Counted from the first letter of the stretch, positions 20,421 through 31,889 are shown. The stretch is DNA of 33,401 nt from Isoetes engelmannii (GCA_011763485.2 JAANSK020263716.1:1-33401); one strand, 5' to 3'. Translations and numbers: made by a program. Notes: a model not told the origin generated them from the letters alone.

Positions 20421-22196
20421 GCAAGGTTTACGTTTGCTAGTAGACTGATCGGATTTGAAGAGATTGATACTTCCATCGGATCTGCTAAGCAGGTGCGAAA
20501 GTTTTACCTTATTCTTTATCTACGGAGGTCTTTAAAGTAGCATTTCAGGAATAGTTTAACCTGCAAGTGCTCAGTTGAAAATCAAACGGAGTTTAATGCA
20601 TTTGGCAGCAGAAAGACATGAAGATTATCTATCTGCACAAGTGTGATTACAGGAGGTTCCACGAGAAATTCAGGTGCCTTAAATGCTGATTTTTGGGGCT
20701 TTATGGTTGAATGACACATACATTTTTGTTCTCAAAAGAATGTGAGCAGAGTGAAATTCGTACCTGCAAAATTAGTTAGATATTAAGTCTGGGAAATTGC
20801 TTGAATAGCCATAGGATTTCTTTCAGCTTTAGGAATGGCAACAAACTTCCTGCATATTCTGCACGGGTGTATAGTAAGCTCTGATAGAATGCTTAAGGGT
20901 GTAATCCAAGTGGGTACACACAGTCTTATGATCTTCTTGTAGTTGTTTGTAACAGTAAGTACTATATAGATTAAAACCTCTTATTTCTTGATAGGCACTC
21001 CCTATATTAGAATATACAAGCATCTTTAATTAGTGTATGTTATAAGCTATTGAAGGAAAGACCAAAACCGACATCTCTTAAAATCTGAACTTCTTCTTCA
21101 GTATGCATTTTTTCAAGGATTTATAATATTACAGCAGCTTTTATGACTTTGTTAGTGTGAAACATATACTGCCAACGCAAAGTTATTTGTTTTAATCTAG
21201 ATGTTTGTGGTTTCAAGAAGCTGGTTGCATGCAATCCTTGATAAAATATTTTTTTGTGGATAGTTTGCGGGCAGAAGATCTTAAAGTTACAAGCACATTG
21301 AAGATTTCAAAATTAGCAGTTGCTTCTTCGGATTGCTCCCGTGAAGTTAATTAGGAGGCAACCAGTTGCAAGAAATTGTACCTATTTTTGGGCCTATCTT
21401 GTTATTTATTCAATTTCTTTAGTTGAACAAAATTTGTATTCATTTTTGTGCAGGTAATGGCTACTAAACGCTCTGACATTAGTCACATCACACCAAGAAA
21501 TGGGAAAGATGATAATGGAGAATGGATTAATTTGCATATTTCAGTAGGTTCGTGGGTTACAATGAGGCCTTCACAATGGTGAACATGCAGTAAAGAAACG
21601 GAGGCTCAAGGATTTTGCAGCACATTGGAAAGCACAAGTTCTTGGATTTGTGATTAGTCAAAGTGGTCGATGTATAGATGATCTTGTCATTGTGCATGCT
21701 TACAGACCTCAAGAAATGTCAAAGCAGGATATTGCAAAGACTCCAAGATTTCCAAATCTTGAACCGAATTGCCTTTGTTCTTCTAATTTCAAGGACATAG
21801 TTTCAACCCAGAGCATCACAAGTGTATTGGAGGTCCATCATCATGCCATTGGTCGTTTGTTATTTCATGATATTTCTTTGTCTTCTCTCAGGGATCAAGG
21901 TGTTTGGTTCCACAAGTACCATTATACAAAACCAAATGGTAAGGTGGGAAACCTGACACTTGTAGATCCTCCTACGCTATATGACATGTCTAAAGGTATT
22001 GGTGATATATTTAACGCCCTTTCGATGCTCATTCGCAAGAGAAGTAGGAAAGCTATTAATTGAAAGAGGTGGGGTTCGAGGTGGAGCAAAAGCCTTTATT
22101 TGATCAGATTTTCTATGGAGAATGGAGGAAAAAGTTTTATGTGACAGGTGGGCAAACAACTCTTTGTGAGGTGGACACGAGCAGCTTTGTATTCAG
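20421..22196 (+). pseudogene. Broken multi-exon host-type gene, unknown family
   Basis: Two candidate exons. The first, 20421-20492, follows a strong acceptor (TTTTTACTTTCAG) and ends CAG|GTGCGA; it encodes 24 residues containing FASRLIGFEEIDT. The second starts near 21453 after ATTTTTGTGCAG and runs in phase with it (MATKRSDISHITPRNGKDD). Coding similarity then continues in another frame from about 21575 to 22063 (for example KRRLKDFAAHWKAQVLGFV and GVWFHKYHYTKPNGKVGNL), and in a third frame to about 22196 (KPLFDQIFYGEWRKKFYV), where GTTAGT is a possible donor. At least two frame changes within an otherwise coding-like stretch suggest a decayed gene or retrocopy. I do not recognise the family. 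Alternative unrecognised introns at the frame changes are possible. Confidence 0.4.
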
Positions 22197-24029
22197 GTTA
22201 GTATGAAGTTTTTGTTGCAATTTTGGTTGTCAAGTAAGTAATGTGGGTGTGCAATTTTAAGGTATAGGTTGCCAAAGCAGACTTTGTATTGCAATTTCTT
22301 TGTGCAAAGGAAAAAAAACAGTGGGAAAGTGGTCGTTATTGTTGGAAAGAGTGGAGGACCATTGCAATAAGACTGCTGTGTTAGAATTGACAGTGCGGGG
22401 AATGGTCATATCCAAATTCTGAATGTGGAAGAGGAATGGACATTATTGGAATGCAAAAAATTATTGGAGTCGCATAAAAATTATTTATGAATTTTATAAA
22501 TTGATGAAAAGAAGGTAGGATATCGAAGAGAACATACAATAGCATGCAAGGTGTGTATGCCTTCTCATATCCTAAGGATTGAGCATGATATTTGATGGTG
22601 CATTTTGGATTCAATTCCCAATGAATGTCAATGTGTGAATGAATTTGGGTGCATGGAGCTTGTATAACTGATCTTGACGCTAAGGTGGAGAATCTACTGG
22701 TGGAAAACTCTTTGTAATGCAAGCGTGATCATTGATGATTTTAGGGGCATCATATTATCATATGACTATAGTTAGGTTGGCGAGTTTTTTTACATCACTG
22801 AAATTTTCGAAGGCGATAAAACATACACATTAAGACGAAGTTGTATTTATTGTGGCGATAAAATATGCATCCCTTTTTTTTTGTAGTACTATATATAAAA
22901 TTGACATTAACATTATATAAAAAAATAAAATGTTATGTGTGTATATAAATATCTGAGGTATGAAGACTCCCCACAAAACATGTAAAAGATAAAAGATTCT
23001 CTAAACTAAAGAAGAAAGAAGAAAGAAGAAGAAGAAGATTCTCTAAACTAAAGATAAAGATTAATATATGCACCATAGAAGAGCAAACATCAAATTATGT
23101 AATTATAATTATTTTAAAGACCACTGTTAGTACAAACCTCATGTTGTGCCTTGGAATAAGGCTATAAAGACCAAGATATAAAAAGAATGAAATACTCCAG
23201 AGTAAAAAACCGCAGCCGTATTACAAACCTCAATCAATTTCCACTATGGAACACTCATATACATGCTCCAAATCCTTTGTACAAATGGATTTCGCCAAAA
23301 GTGTAATAAGCTTGATTTCATAAGTAGTACTACAAGACACAAGACAGAAGGTTCATGTACTGAATTGTAACATGAATTAAGGATAATTCAAAACATACTG
23401 CTTGTATATGTAGGTTCAAACAAATTCTTTTTTCATTGATATTGATGCATTATGTCCTGCAATAATTGCCTTGCCTTTCACAACAAGCAACTAGAATGCA
23501 GAACTTGCTTTCCATGGCCCATACCTGTTACATAGTAAACAGAAATACAGTTCAGTAAATTGATTTCGTTGGAATAATCCAAAAGTAGAGTCAAGTATTA
23601 GTAGCAACATATCCATGCTCTGCAAACTACAATGCATAAAAAAAGGAATAGAACCAAACCAAAGTGGGAGAAAATCACGAGAGCAGTTGTCAATACAAAT
23701 CAATTCCCACTCATTCCATATTGTTTTGTGATATCATCGCTTTATAGTACCTTTTATTACACATGCATAGAAATACCAATGGATAGAACCCTTGACTCAA
23801 GCTAACACAATACGATACCTATGAAAACTGAACCCACATGCTCAGGAAGGCAATTTAATCAGCAACTAGTCATGTTCCTACATATGCATAAAAGCAACTG
23901 CTAGTACTTTGGCAGGTTGGTTGAGCAAAAGAATGAGAACAAAGAATGAGAACAAGGGAAGATCTACCAATGATCTCCAAAATTTAAAGACTCACCGTGG
24001 AAAGGTACAAGTTGCGAAATGATTCAATG
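22197..24029. other. AT-rich intergenic or intronic region
   Basis: No gene recognised. A GAA-rich tract (about 23011-23036) is flanked by direct repeats of GATTCTCTAAACTAAAGA (about 22995 and 23038). The stretch 22860-22950 is strongly AT-rich. It may lie downstream of the pseudogene on the plus strand and of the candidate minus-strand gene. Confidence 0.45.
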
Positions 24030-25010
24030 CTATGAACCAAATCTCATTAACTCAAAGACTGTTTTATTCAATCTAGCTTGCCAGTGATGGAAAAAGTCTG
24101 CACATCTGAAGGACCTGAGAGCAGCCAGATTCTGAAATTTGAAACTAATATTACAAGTTTAAAATACGCAATGCCACATTCTAAGTATATGCACAACTAT
24201 GTGATTAATGCATGGATTACATTCTAGATGTGCATAAGCATTTTCTTTACTATGCATCCACCAAAACCTAGGCACTGCTCTATACGCAAGCCTTATCCTC
24301 TAGAATGGAAAATTACAGATTACTGTTAGGTTCATGTTAACCAAAGCCTAGTGGCATGACGTTAAAAAACTCTATACGAGAAACAGACCTCGTCGAAAAG
24401 ATTGCATGCAACAATTTTATCATCTTGTGCCTGAGAAAGTAGCATTGTGATGTGTGGAAGGTGGATCCATTGAATGTCTTCTGCAGCACCAAAACAACAA
24501 AAAATTCTATATTTTACATATACACGAAGGCCAATACCTTCTGTGAAGTTTGGCCATCTGAGAGGAGGACGAAGTTTCACCTAAGTTCATGAAGAAAAAA
24601 AAATCACAACAATCGCTTTAAGTTTTTAATATAAAAAATCTAGATAACTTATCATTTACAATTCATACCTTTACAGTTTTTCCAGTGCACGATTTTAAAA
24701 CCAGCAGAATGTCTTTCAGACAGTGCTCAGGAAACAGTCATACCCTGATTAACCAGCAGAATTAATCTGTTAAGAATAATCTTAAGAAACTAAAGATCAA
24801 TTCTGTAGTAAGAAAAAGCAAGCAATTAACTCGCGATCAGGGACCCATGGCAGGCCGGCACAAACACATTTTGCAGGCAAAGCTTAAAGATTTCTGAGAA
24901 CAGTAAGCATTTTGATTCCTTTGAAATAATTTAGATAACAAAGATGTAACAAAAACATAATGAAGAAACTAACCTGGGTCGTGGAACCCTAGATTCAAGG
25001 ATGTTTTGAT
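24030..25010 (-). pseudogene. Candidate exons of an unrecognised host gene (possibly decayed)
   Basis: On the minus strand five splice-bounded segments appear in order: 25010-24974 (IKTSLNLGFHDP), 24893-24831 (IFKLCLQNVFVPACHGSLIA), 24744-24669 (CLKDILLVLKSCTGKTVK), 24580-24538 (VKLRPPLRWPNFTE) and 24480-24389 (DIQWIHLPHITMLLSQAQDD). A possible terminal exon starts at 24131, with AATAAA just downstream. Acceptors (CTGCAG, TCTCAG, AATCAG, CTTAG, CTGCAG) and donors (GTTAG, GTTAAT, GTATGA, GTATTG, GTCTGT) fit plant consensus. Phases agree except in the third segment, where a one-base shift is needed, so the copy may be decayed. The 57-nt intron between 24538 and 24480 is a multiple of three and open in frame. 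The family is not recognised. The hAT element lies just upstream. Confidence 0.35.
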
Positions 25011-25436
25011 CTGCAGTAGACCAAAGAGATGCAGTTATCAAGAACCCTATCCGTTAACATATTTATCATGCTTTACCTCATCGTTCAGCAACTATTTCAC
25101 AAAGTATGGAGTAGGCTTATCGATTTATTCAATGCTATTGCAAATTTAACAACCCTGGCACAAAAAAAAATGGTATAAGAAAGTGCAAAGCTGAATCCAT
25201 CGCTAGGATTGCCAACAGGTACCAAAAATCGTAACAATAAACAGGCTATATGGAATGCCTTAAGATGCGGTGTGATTCCTACAAAGGCGATGGACTGGAG
25301 ATCAAAAATACAATTTGTCAAGTGGAGGCGAAGGATTTCCTCGTCGAGTTAAGAATGTTGGCGAACACGGTAGGAACGGGAATCCACCTCTGAAAAATGT
25401 GGGCAAATTTTTCTCCCAAATAGATAACAGAACCTA

Positions 25437-25444
25437 CTCTGTCA
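25437..25444. repeat. 8-bp target-site duplication of hAT element, left
   Basis: CTCTGTCA, identical to 30183-30190 and directly next to the terminal inverted repeat. Confidence 0.9.
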
Positions 25445-25715
25445 CAGGGTTCGAAATTTTATGAAACGTGAGGTAAACAAAAATCCTTCTCGTCTTGAGA
25501 TGAATAGGACATCACAAATTTCAACAAGACGTGTCCAATTCAACACAAAAACAGTAGGACAAAGTCCAATTTCCTTAGCACAAAAAGTTCCACATAAAAG
25601 TAATGAAATTTCACACAAAACGGATCGCTTCCCCTCTTTTTCTCTTCTTTGCCCTGTTCTGTTGCTCTGTTCCGTTCCCGCCCACCGCCCACATAACCAA
25701 AGAAGGAAAAAAAAT

Positions 25716-25978
25716 AAGGAAAGGGGTCGAAAAAGGTGAAGGGGAAAATTAAAAAGATAAAGAAATGCAATATAAAAAAAATTAGGGATTTATATTTAAA
25801 TTAAAAAAAGAAAGATAAATTGAATTTATATATAATTAAAGGTAGATATCTATATATTTATTTACTACGATAAATATTATATCAAATAAACTATGCACAA
25901 AAAATCCTCCTCCCCTTAAAAAGAGTAGGACAAAATCCTAGTCTTCAAAATTTAGCAAGACAAAGTCCAATTCGTTAG
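25716..25978. repeat. 263-bp direct repeat in hAT element, copy 1
   Basis: Starts AAGGAAAGGGGTCGAAAAAG and ends CCAATTCGTTAG. Compared by eye it is identical over 263 bp to 29818-30080, in the same orientation. AT-rich, non-coding, with GTAGGACAAAATCC and AGACAAAGTCCAATT motifs near its end. Confidence 0.93.
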
Positions 25979-26287
25979 CAGGGTTGCCTAACCCGAGGTG
26001 ACCTGAATGCTTGAATTCTAGCCTATCCACGTGTAGTGACACATTAGCCCAAAGTGATACCTGTCGTCCGATCTTCTAATTTCTGCAAAAATCCGACCTT
26101 GTTCACCATAGACAAAAATATAGTGCAAGAACGAAGTGCAAACAGTAAGTTTTTCCCATTGTGCACAAGAACGTTTTATGGCATACATAATACTTGTATA
26201 TATGCTGACACTCAATCTAAATTTTCCCAAGGGACTATGGCATCCAGACCATCGCTCTAAGGGTTTGCATCTTCTTCTTTTAAAAAG

Positions 26288-26461
26288 ACTGGTAGAGATT
26301 TCAAAAGTGGAGATTCATGTCAGTATGGTGATGTTGTTCGCAGCCCTACAACAGGCACTACAGCCACCTTTAGTAGCACTATAAAGGACTCTTTCGAGGA
26401 CCGGCAAGTTGTGGAGCTTAGATATGAAGCAAAACTCCGTAAGATCATCGTGATACAAGAG
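26288..26461 (+). other. Candidate captured exon 1 inside hAT element
   Basis: Bounded by a pyrimidine-rich acceptor (CTTCTTCTTTTAAAAAG) and a consensus donor GTAAGT. It is exactly 58 open codons, phase 0 at both ends. It begins TGRDFKSGDSCQYGD, faintly like the first half of a CCCH zinc finger but without the third cysteine, and ends LRKIIVIQE. No resemblance to hAT transposase is seen. It may be part of a captured host gene or chance. Confidence 0.35.
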
Positions 26462-27155
26462 GTAAGTGGAATTTGATTAAGGTTGTGCTTGCCCACAGAA
26501 TAGGTATACCTATTGGTGAGAAAATGTAATTGTGCCCATTTCTTCTCCTCATAGGAAGGATTCATTAGAGGCTTGTAGTTCACCAGTGATGAGATCAAGG
26601 CTACTGTGCCATTTGGAAGAAACAGGTTTTTGATAATGGTGAATTGTGGAAGAAAATATGGAATTTCTAGTCAACAGGATTAACCTCTCCTCCAATGCAC
26701 AGAAGGCATGATTGCTACAAACACTTCTATTACCATATTGTTGATTCAAATGTAGATTTAAGCTATACTGTGATCTACTTCATTGCAAACCGTGCTATAT
26801 ACACAGAGTGAATACAATATTATCAAGTCTTCTAGCAACAATGACAAAGATGCCATGCTGAATCTGTCATGCAGTTCATAACAAAGTTTTACATCCGTGC
26901 CTTTGTAACATTGGCATATCATCTTTTTGTTCTTTGTATATTGAAATAGAGTATTGATATTCACTGGTAAACACAAGAAGATGACGTGCTAAAGGACAAC
27001 AACGGTTGAGCTTCTTATACAAATGATGTGTGCAGTATTCAAAGAGAGAATCATCCATGTCATGATGAGATATTTCAGGTGCAATACCATGAACATGTAG
27101 TTTCAAGAACTTTCATGTGCTTTTGCACCTATCTTCTACTTCTTTGGTTTAAAAG

Positions 27156-27239
27156 AATGTGGAATGGGAAGGCAAACTTGCTTGTGGAGGTTTAGCAGGA
27201 GTTCTCCAAGTGTTTCAAGGCTGCTTCCATCCAATAAAG
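27156..27239 (+). other. Candidate captured exon 2 inside hAT element
   Basis: Acceptor TTTGGTTTAAAAG and donor GTATCT bound 28 open codons, phase 0 at both ends. It encodes VEWEGKLACGGLAGVLQVFQ, which resembles one WD40-type blade. Same strand and phase class as the segments at 26288 and 28145. The source gene is not identified. Confidence 0.35.
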
Positions 27240-28144
27240 GTATCTAATCCATATGTATTGACTTTGGCGTGCATGTATTATTCTCTGTGTTTGAAACTGC
27301 AGGTATGTTGTGTGTGTCTCTTTTCCTTTCCCCTTTTTTAATTGTGCACCCAAAAGGTAAACAAGGGATTATAAAACCTCTGCAACATCAGGTTGGAAAC
27401 AAACACAACATGAGGACTGCGGCAGCTTACCCCTGGCGGTATATAAACTTTGAAGCTGACATGCAGAGTGTGTGGTCTTATGCTCTGTATCTTTATATTC
27501 TGTATTCTCCTACATTGGGCAATACATCAATACATCAGTATATCCTTCTGCAAATATAAGTGAGCCCTTTATTCCTTACCATAAGAGTCGACTGAGTTGT
27601 GCTAAGATTCAAACAAGGTTCAGATCGGGTATGTGCCATAGGTGATAACTGGCAAATTTATCAAAGGACAGACTGCAGTACTTACAGGAACAAGGTTTTG
27701 CAATGCCTTATGTTAACGAGAAAATAGAGCAAGAATTGGGAGTGGCTGCAAATTGAAACTTCCCGATGTGCGAAATATAAAGTGCAAAATTAAAAGTGAT
27801 GGAGGTAGATGACGCATTTCATCCTCATAAACAAAGTGGTTGCTTGCCCATGCCTTCAATTCCCTCTATTGAGGAATATGATGGTGACAACAAAACATTT
27901 TCAGTTAATTCATTAGGGTTAATGTCACCTGAAAAGTAGTCAGGAGCTGGTGCTAGAAACAAGCTCATGAGAAGTCCAAGTTGGACATGTTTGCTGTAGC
28001 AAAAGTAGTCAGAGGAGTGTGATGTACAAAAGCAGAAATAATAGAGATGAAATAAAACTCTAAAGGTGGCGCATCTAAAAAGAGGCATGAAAGTGGATCA
28101 ACTTTTATGATTGTGGAAAAGGTACGAGACCTTTAGCTCTTCAG

Positions 28145-28231
28145 AAATTTACCTATATGAAAATAACAAAAAACTGCAGGTTCAACAATTGGGCCAGTTA
28201 TGCATCTTCGAGCCACCTTCAAAAGGAGCAT
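28145..28231 (+). other. Candidate captured exon 3 inside hAT element
   Basis: Acceptor TTTAGCTCTTCAG and donor GTAAGA bound 29 open codons, phase 0 at both ends (KFTYMKITKNCRFNNW...). Another frame is also open here (IYLYENNKKLQVQQLGQL), so the coding frame is uncertain. Confidence 0.25.
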
Positions 28232-28532
28232 GTAAGAAACCTACAGAAGCCAATGTTATAGGGTTATCACATGAAACATTATCATTCACGAGCCATGTAA
28301 ACATAGTCTTTATTTGCCTTACATGCTCTTGGTACATTTGTCAGTCTTGCATGTCTTACTTCAAATTCACCACTTACCATGGGATGTTTTTGCAGAATGT
28401 TAGATAGAGTGCATGCAGCAGTGTACAACAGGGTAAATGTGCAACTGCGAAGCATAATTGTAAGTTTTATGTGGCCCTAACACTTACATTCAGGACACAA
28501 ACTTATTTCTGGTTAACTATACAAAAAACTGC

Positions 28533-28549
28533 AAAAAAAAAAAAAAAAA
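28533..28549. repeat. A17 homopolymer
   Basis: Run of 17 A inside the hAT element. It could mark the tail of a small retroposed insertion, but no matching target duplication is seen. Confidence 0.6.
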
Positions 28550-29817
28550 GGCACTCCTCCAGGGTTTGAGGCAATGCGTTCTTGCAAGACGCATAGATTT
28601 GGACTTCAAAGTCACAGACACTATTATCATGGAGGCTTTCTGCACAGATACTAAAAACATGGCTTTTATGTTTGCTTAGTACTTGGCAAGAAGATACAAT
28701 CTGCAATTCCTCACTGTGATAATCGAGCTCTAAAGCTTGCAACGATGCCCCCATGAAGCATTAACAAAGGCACATACCATGGACAATTATAAGATCTCCA
28801 TCTGCCAGTAAAATTTGTTTACAATTGTTCAAAGTTTTCTACTAGTAGATATAATATATTTTTCCATGTAGATCGTGCTAATGCATATTTTAATTGCTAA
28901 AAACGATAGCACAACAATTTGATTGCCATTTGAAATCTTTATGACCAAGTAGAACGCCATTACTTTGGTCATCATAATTATTATAACTATTAATCTATTT
29001 ACCATGATTATTTTGCTATAAAGGTTTGGTAGTCTATTTTTTAAATCTATTCTTTAGTTGGTTTTGTCTATCACCATCTTGCTAGGAGCTATTAGTAGGA
29101 ATTTTGATTTGTCCTTATGCATACAGAGATAGACGAATGTCTCCAATTGTATGTTGGCGACTATTTGGCATATATATTTACATTTGTAGAGTCGCACAAC
29201 TACTTTTGGTTAAGCATGCATAAAAGTGGTCCGAAATAACATAACTAATACTAGATCTTAAGGGATATGCATTATGATTGTATCTCTTGTTTGTTAAGAC
29301 AATCATCTTCAATTGGTAGTTAGACCTTGCATGAAACACACATTGCTTTACACTTTGGCCTATTCATGGGGTGAGTTTGAAGGACAAAACAAGCTTTAGC
29401 TCAGGGATTCTTGATCAACCATTCATTTTGTATATGTATAGGTAGTAAGGGTCTAACATTGGCTAACTAGCATGTATCTTTTATTCTTTGCACTACCTAT
29501 ATGCCTTAGGACTCCATCAATAAAATTCTATCATGGGCAATGTACAATGCACTTTTCTTTCTTGATTTTAATCCCCATGGATTAGGATTGACATTAGCGT
29601 TCAACACAATTAGTGAGCTCCCACGGGACTAATACACATACTATTTAAATTGTATTACAAAACTCATTCGACATTGCTTTATTATTGTGATAATTGATTA
29701 CAAAATAACGTAATAGGATTCCAACTCTTTTCCATTGGCCCTGGTGCATTTCCTTCTTCCTCCTCCTTCACTGCGCCACTTCTTTTGCCCCAAGCCTGCC
29801 TTACTGCTAAAAAAAAG

Positions 29818-30080
29818 AAGGAAAGGGGTCGAAAAAGGTGAAGGGGAAAATTAAAAAGATAAAGAAATGCAATATAAAAAAAATTAGGGATTTATATTTA
29901 AATTAAAAAAAGAAAGATAAATTGAATTTATATATAATTAAAGGTAGATATCTATATATTTATTTACTACGATAAATATTATATCAAATAAACTATGCAC
30001 AAAAAATCCTCCTCCCCTTAAAAAGAGTAGGACAAAATCCTAGTCTTCAAAATTTAGCAAGACAAAGTCCAATTCGTTAG
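29818..30080. repeat. 263-bp direct repeat in hAT element, copy 2
   Basis: Exact partner of 25716-25978. It lies 91 bp inside the right inverted repeat, while copy 1 lies about 260 bp inside the left one. Being direct rather than inverted, it is not part of the normal terminal symmetry. Confidence 0.93.
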
Positions 30081-30182
30081 TTTTTTTTATAGGACAGCAT
30101 GTCCTGCTCATGTCAAGAACAGTAGGATGCTGGCGGATTTTGCAGGACAAACGAACGGTTAACCTCACTTTTTCGAACCCTG

Positions 30183-30190
30183 CTCTGTCA
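30183..30190. repeat. 8-bp target-site duplication of hAT element, right
   Basis: CTCTGTCA, identical to 25437-25444, directly after the right terminal inverted repeat. Confidence 0.9.
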
Positions 30191-30696
30191 TCATGACTTG
30201 TTGTTTTAAAACTTCAAAAATTTGCAATTTTGCGAAATTTCGTCATCACTGCAGCATGATACATGGAACGATGTGGTCAGAGCAAGGAAGTTGAGATTTA
30301 TTTCATTTTTAAGAACATGGTTAAGGAAAAATATGTGCTTCCTAAGTTACATGATATGTGAGTAAGTTGTGTTGCTTTGCATCAGGTCATTGAAGATGGA
30401 AGGTGGTCAGAATTGAGAAATTATTTAGTTTCTCTCCCTCTACTACGAAATGATCTCTTGTTTTACAGAAGTACTACATCAGTCTGTTGTACCACTATGA
30501 GCAAGCCTACTTTTTCAGAATCAAGGGACCACTAGTTTTTCCTCCTGCTAGCTGCTGTTGTGAATTTTTAGGTCCTGTATCATGCAGAGAAGTGCAGGTC
30601 AGCCTAGCTCAATACCAGTGAAGTATAGCACAGATAAGTAGTAGTAATTTGTGACTTGGTTCTGGCCTGGGATATTTCTATAAAAAATAAACTATG
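30191..30696. other. Unassigned flank of the hAT element
   Basis: About 500 bp with no recognised gene or repeat. Confidence 0.45.
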
Positions 30697-30890
30697 GCAT
30701 GCTTTACCCATATGGCTTGGTGCATGCCTAGACCTTGTTTTACAAATTCATGATCAGTCATGTATGTTTGAAAAAAGCATGATGGCCTTAAGTAAAGGAA
30801 ACATGAATTAGGGTGGTTTATGCACCATACAACCATGTTTGATGAGACACTGATAAGATGCCTCATCTCTGTTATTGACTTTGTCCTGTT
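30697..30890. repeat. Diverged direct repeat, unit 1
   Basis: Aligns with 31166-31365 in the same order: GCATGCTTTACCC, TTGGTGCATGCCTAG, AGGGTGGTTTATGCACCATACAACCA, then GCTGATAAG-like and GACTTTGTCC-like blocks. The period is about 469 bp. Many substitutions and indels indicate an old duplication. Confidence 0.6.
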
Positions 30891-31165
30891 GTGTACACAC
30901 CAACAGTATGTACCATATCTATAGCCTTGGTAGGGATGAGCACCCTAAAATTGCTTGTATAGTAGGGGTACTTTAGTGATTATGTTCCCTTCTAGTATGC
31001 ACCAGTAGGGATCATTCTAGCCTTTAATCTCACCTTAAATATGATGTTGACTCCAACACCATTCCATGTTGTACATGACAGCCCAACTAAGTAACAGTAC
31101 AGAATAATCTAGCTAAGTCCTAGCAATAGCTACAGAGTTTTGTTTGTATGCATAAATGCAAAGGG

Positions 31166-31365
31166 AGATGCACGCCCTACCCTTATTGATTGGTGCTTGC
31201 GTAGGCCGTGTATAACAAGTCTATTTTCTATCTTTTTGCCCTTGATCAATACATAGTAGCCCAAAATATATGGGCATGATTTGATTTATTTTAGGGTGTG
31301 CACCATATAACCACGTTCAAGGCTTTGCTGATAAGTTGGCCTATCTTTTGTTAGACTTTTGGTGA
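31166..31365. repeat. Diverged direct repeat, unit 2
   Basis: Partner of 30697-30890, with the matching blocks TTGGTGCTTGCGTAGG, GGGTGTGCACCATATAACCA, GCTGATAAG and TAGACTTTTGG. The minus-strand frame 31286-31492 and the plus-strand frame 31359-31784 overlapping it have no recognised domain. Confidence 0.6.
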
Positions 31366-31889
31366 AGTTAGGCTTTTGCAACAACACATTTAGGTCTGAA
31401 AATGCATTCCATGCATCCAAATTTCTTACAGTAGCATTGGCACTATCTATCCTGTCCCTTTTCTGCCTCAACCAGCCTTCTACCAAAACCAAATATTCCC
31501 TTTCTTTTTGGATCTACATTGTTCAAGAAGCGCCTAGCCTTATCACCCCCCAATTACACCTTGGCTGGTACATACCTTTTCGTTTTTTATTTCTTCAAAT
31601 CCTTCTCAAGCTTCACATGACTGCCATGAAGCCCAGCTTCCAGTTGCACTTTCTCAATCCTTTCAATCCCTACTTTCCTTTCCTTATCACTTTTAAGAGT
31701 CCATACAAACATACAGCTATGTTGTATCATTTTCTCCACTATTCTGACCATCGCATGCAAAGTGCAAACATGAACCCTATATAATGGAATTGGCTATATA
31801 GGATCAAAGGTTTTGTCCTTTAGATGCCTATCCGAAGGTGCATCCTGGTTACAAGACATAGTACTAGTAGTCTTTCCTTTTTTTTTTCT

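Larger units (their letters stand above)
25445..30182. mobile_element. 4.74-kb hAT-type DNA transposon, apparently non-autonomous
   Basis: The ends are perfect 12-bp inverted repeats, CAGGGTTCGAAA (25445-25456) and TTTCGAACCCTG (30171-30182). They are enclosed by a perfect 8-bp duplication CTCTGTCA. An 8-bp duplication with CAGGG ends is the signature of the hAT superfamily. Further inverted similarity lies inside the ends: GTGAGGTAAAC against GTTAACCTCAC, and TCTTGAgATGAatAGGACAT against the right-end equivalent. GGACAAAGTCC-type motifs recur near both ends and may be transposase-binding sites. No open frame resembles a hAT transposase or its C-terminal dimerisation domain, so it is probably mobilised in trans. 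The interior holds a 263-bp exact direct repeat and splice-bounded open segments that may be captured host sequence. Confidence 0.88.

Noticed and set aside
28533-28549. A17 run as tail of a retroposed copy
   Set aside because: No upstream retroposon sequence or flanking target duplication could be found.
25980-29817. hAT transposase gene with introns inside the element
   Set aside because: None of the open segments shows BED, RNase-H-like or dimerisation-domain motifs that I recognise.
31359-31784. 141-codon plus-strand open frame
   Set aside because: Low-complexity hydrophobic translation, no domain, overlaps a non-coding repeat; probably chance.
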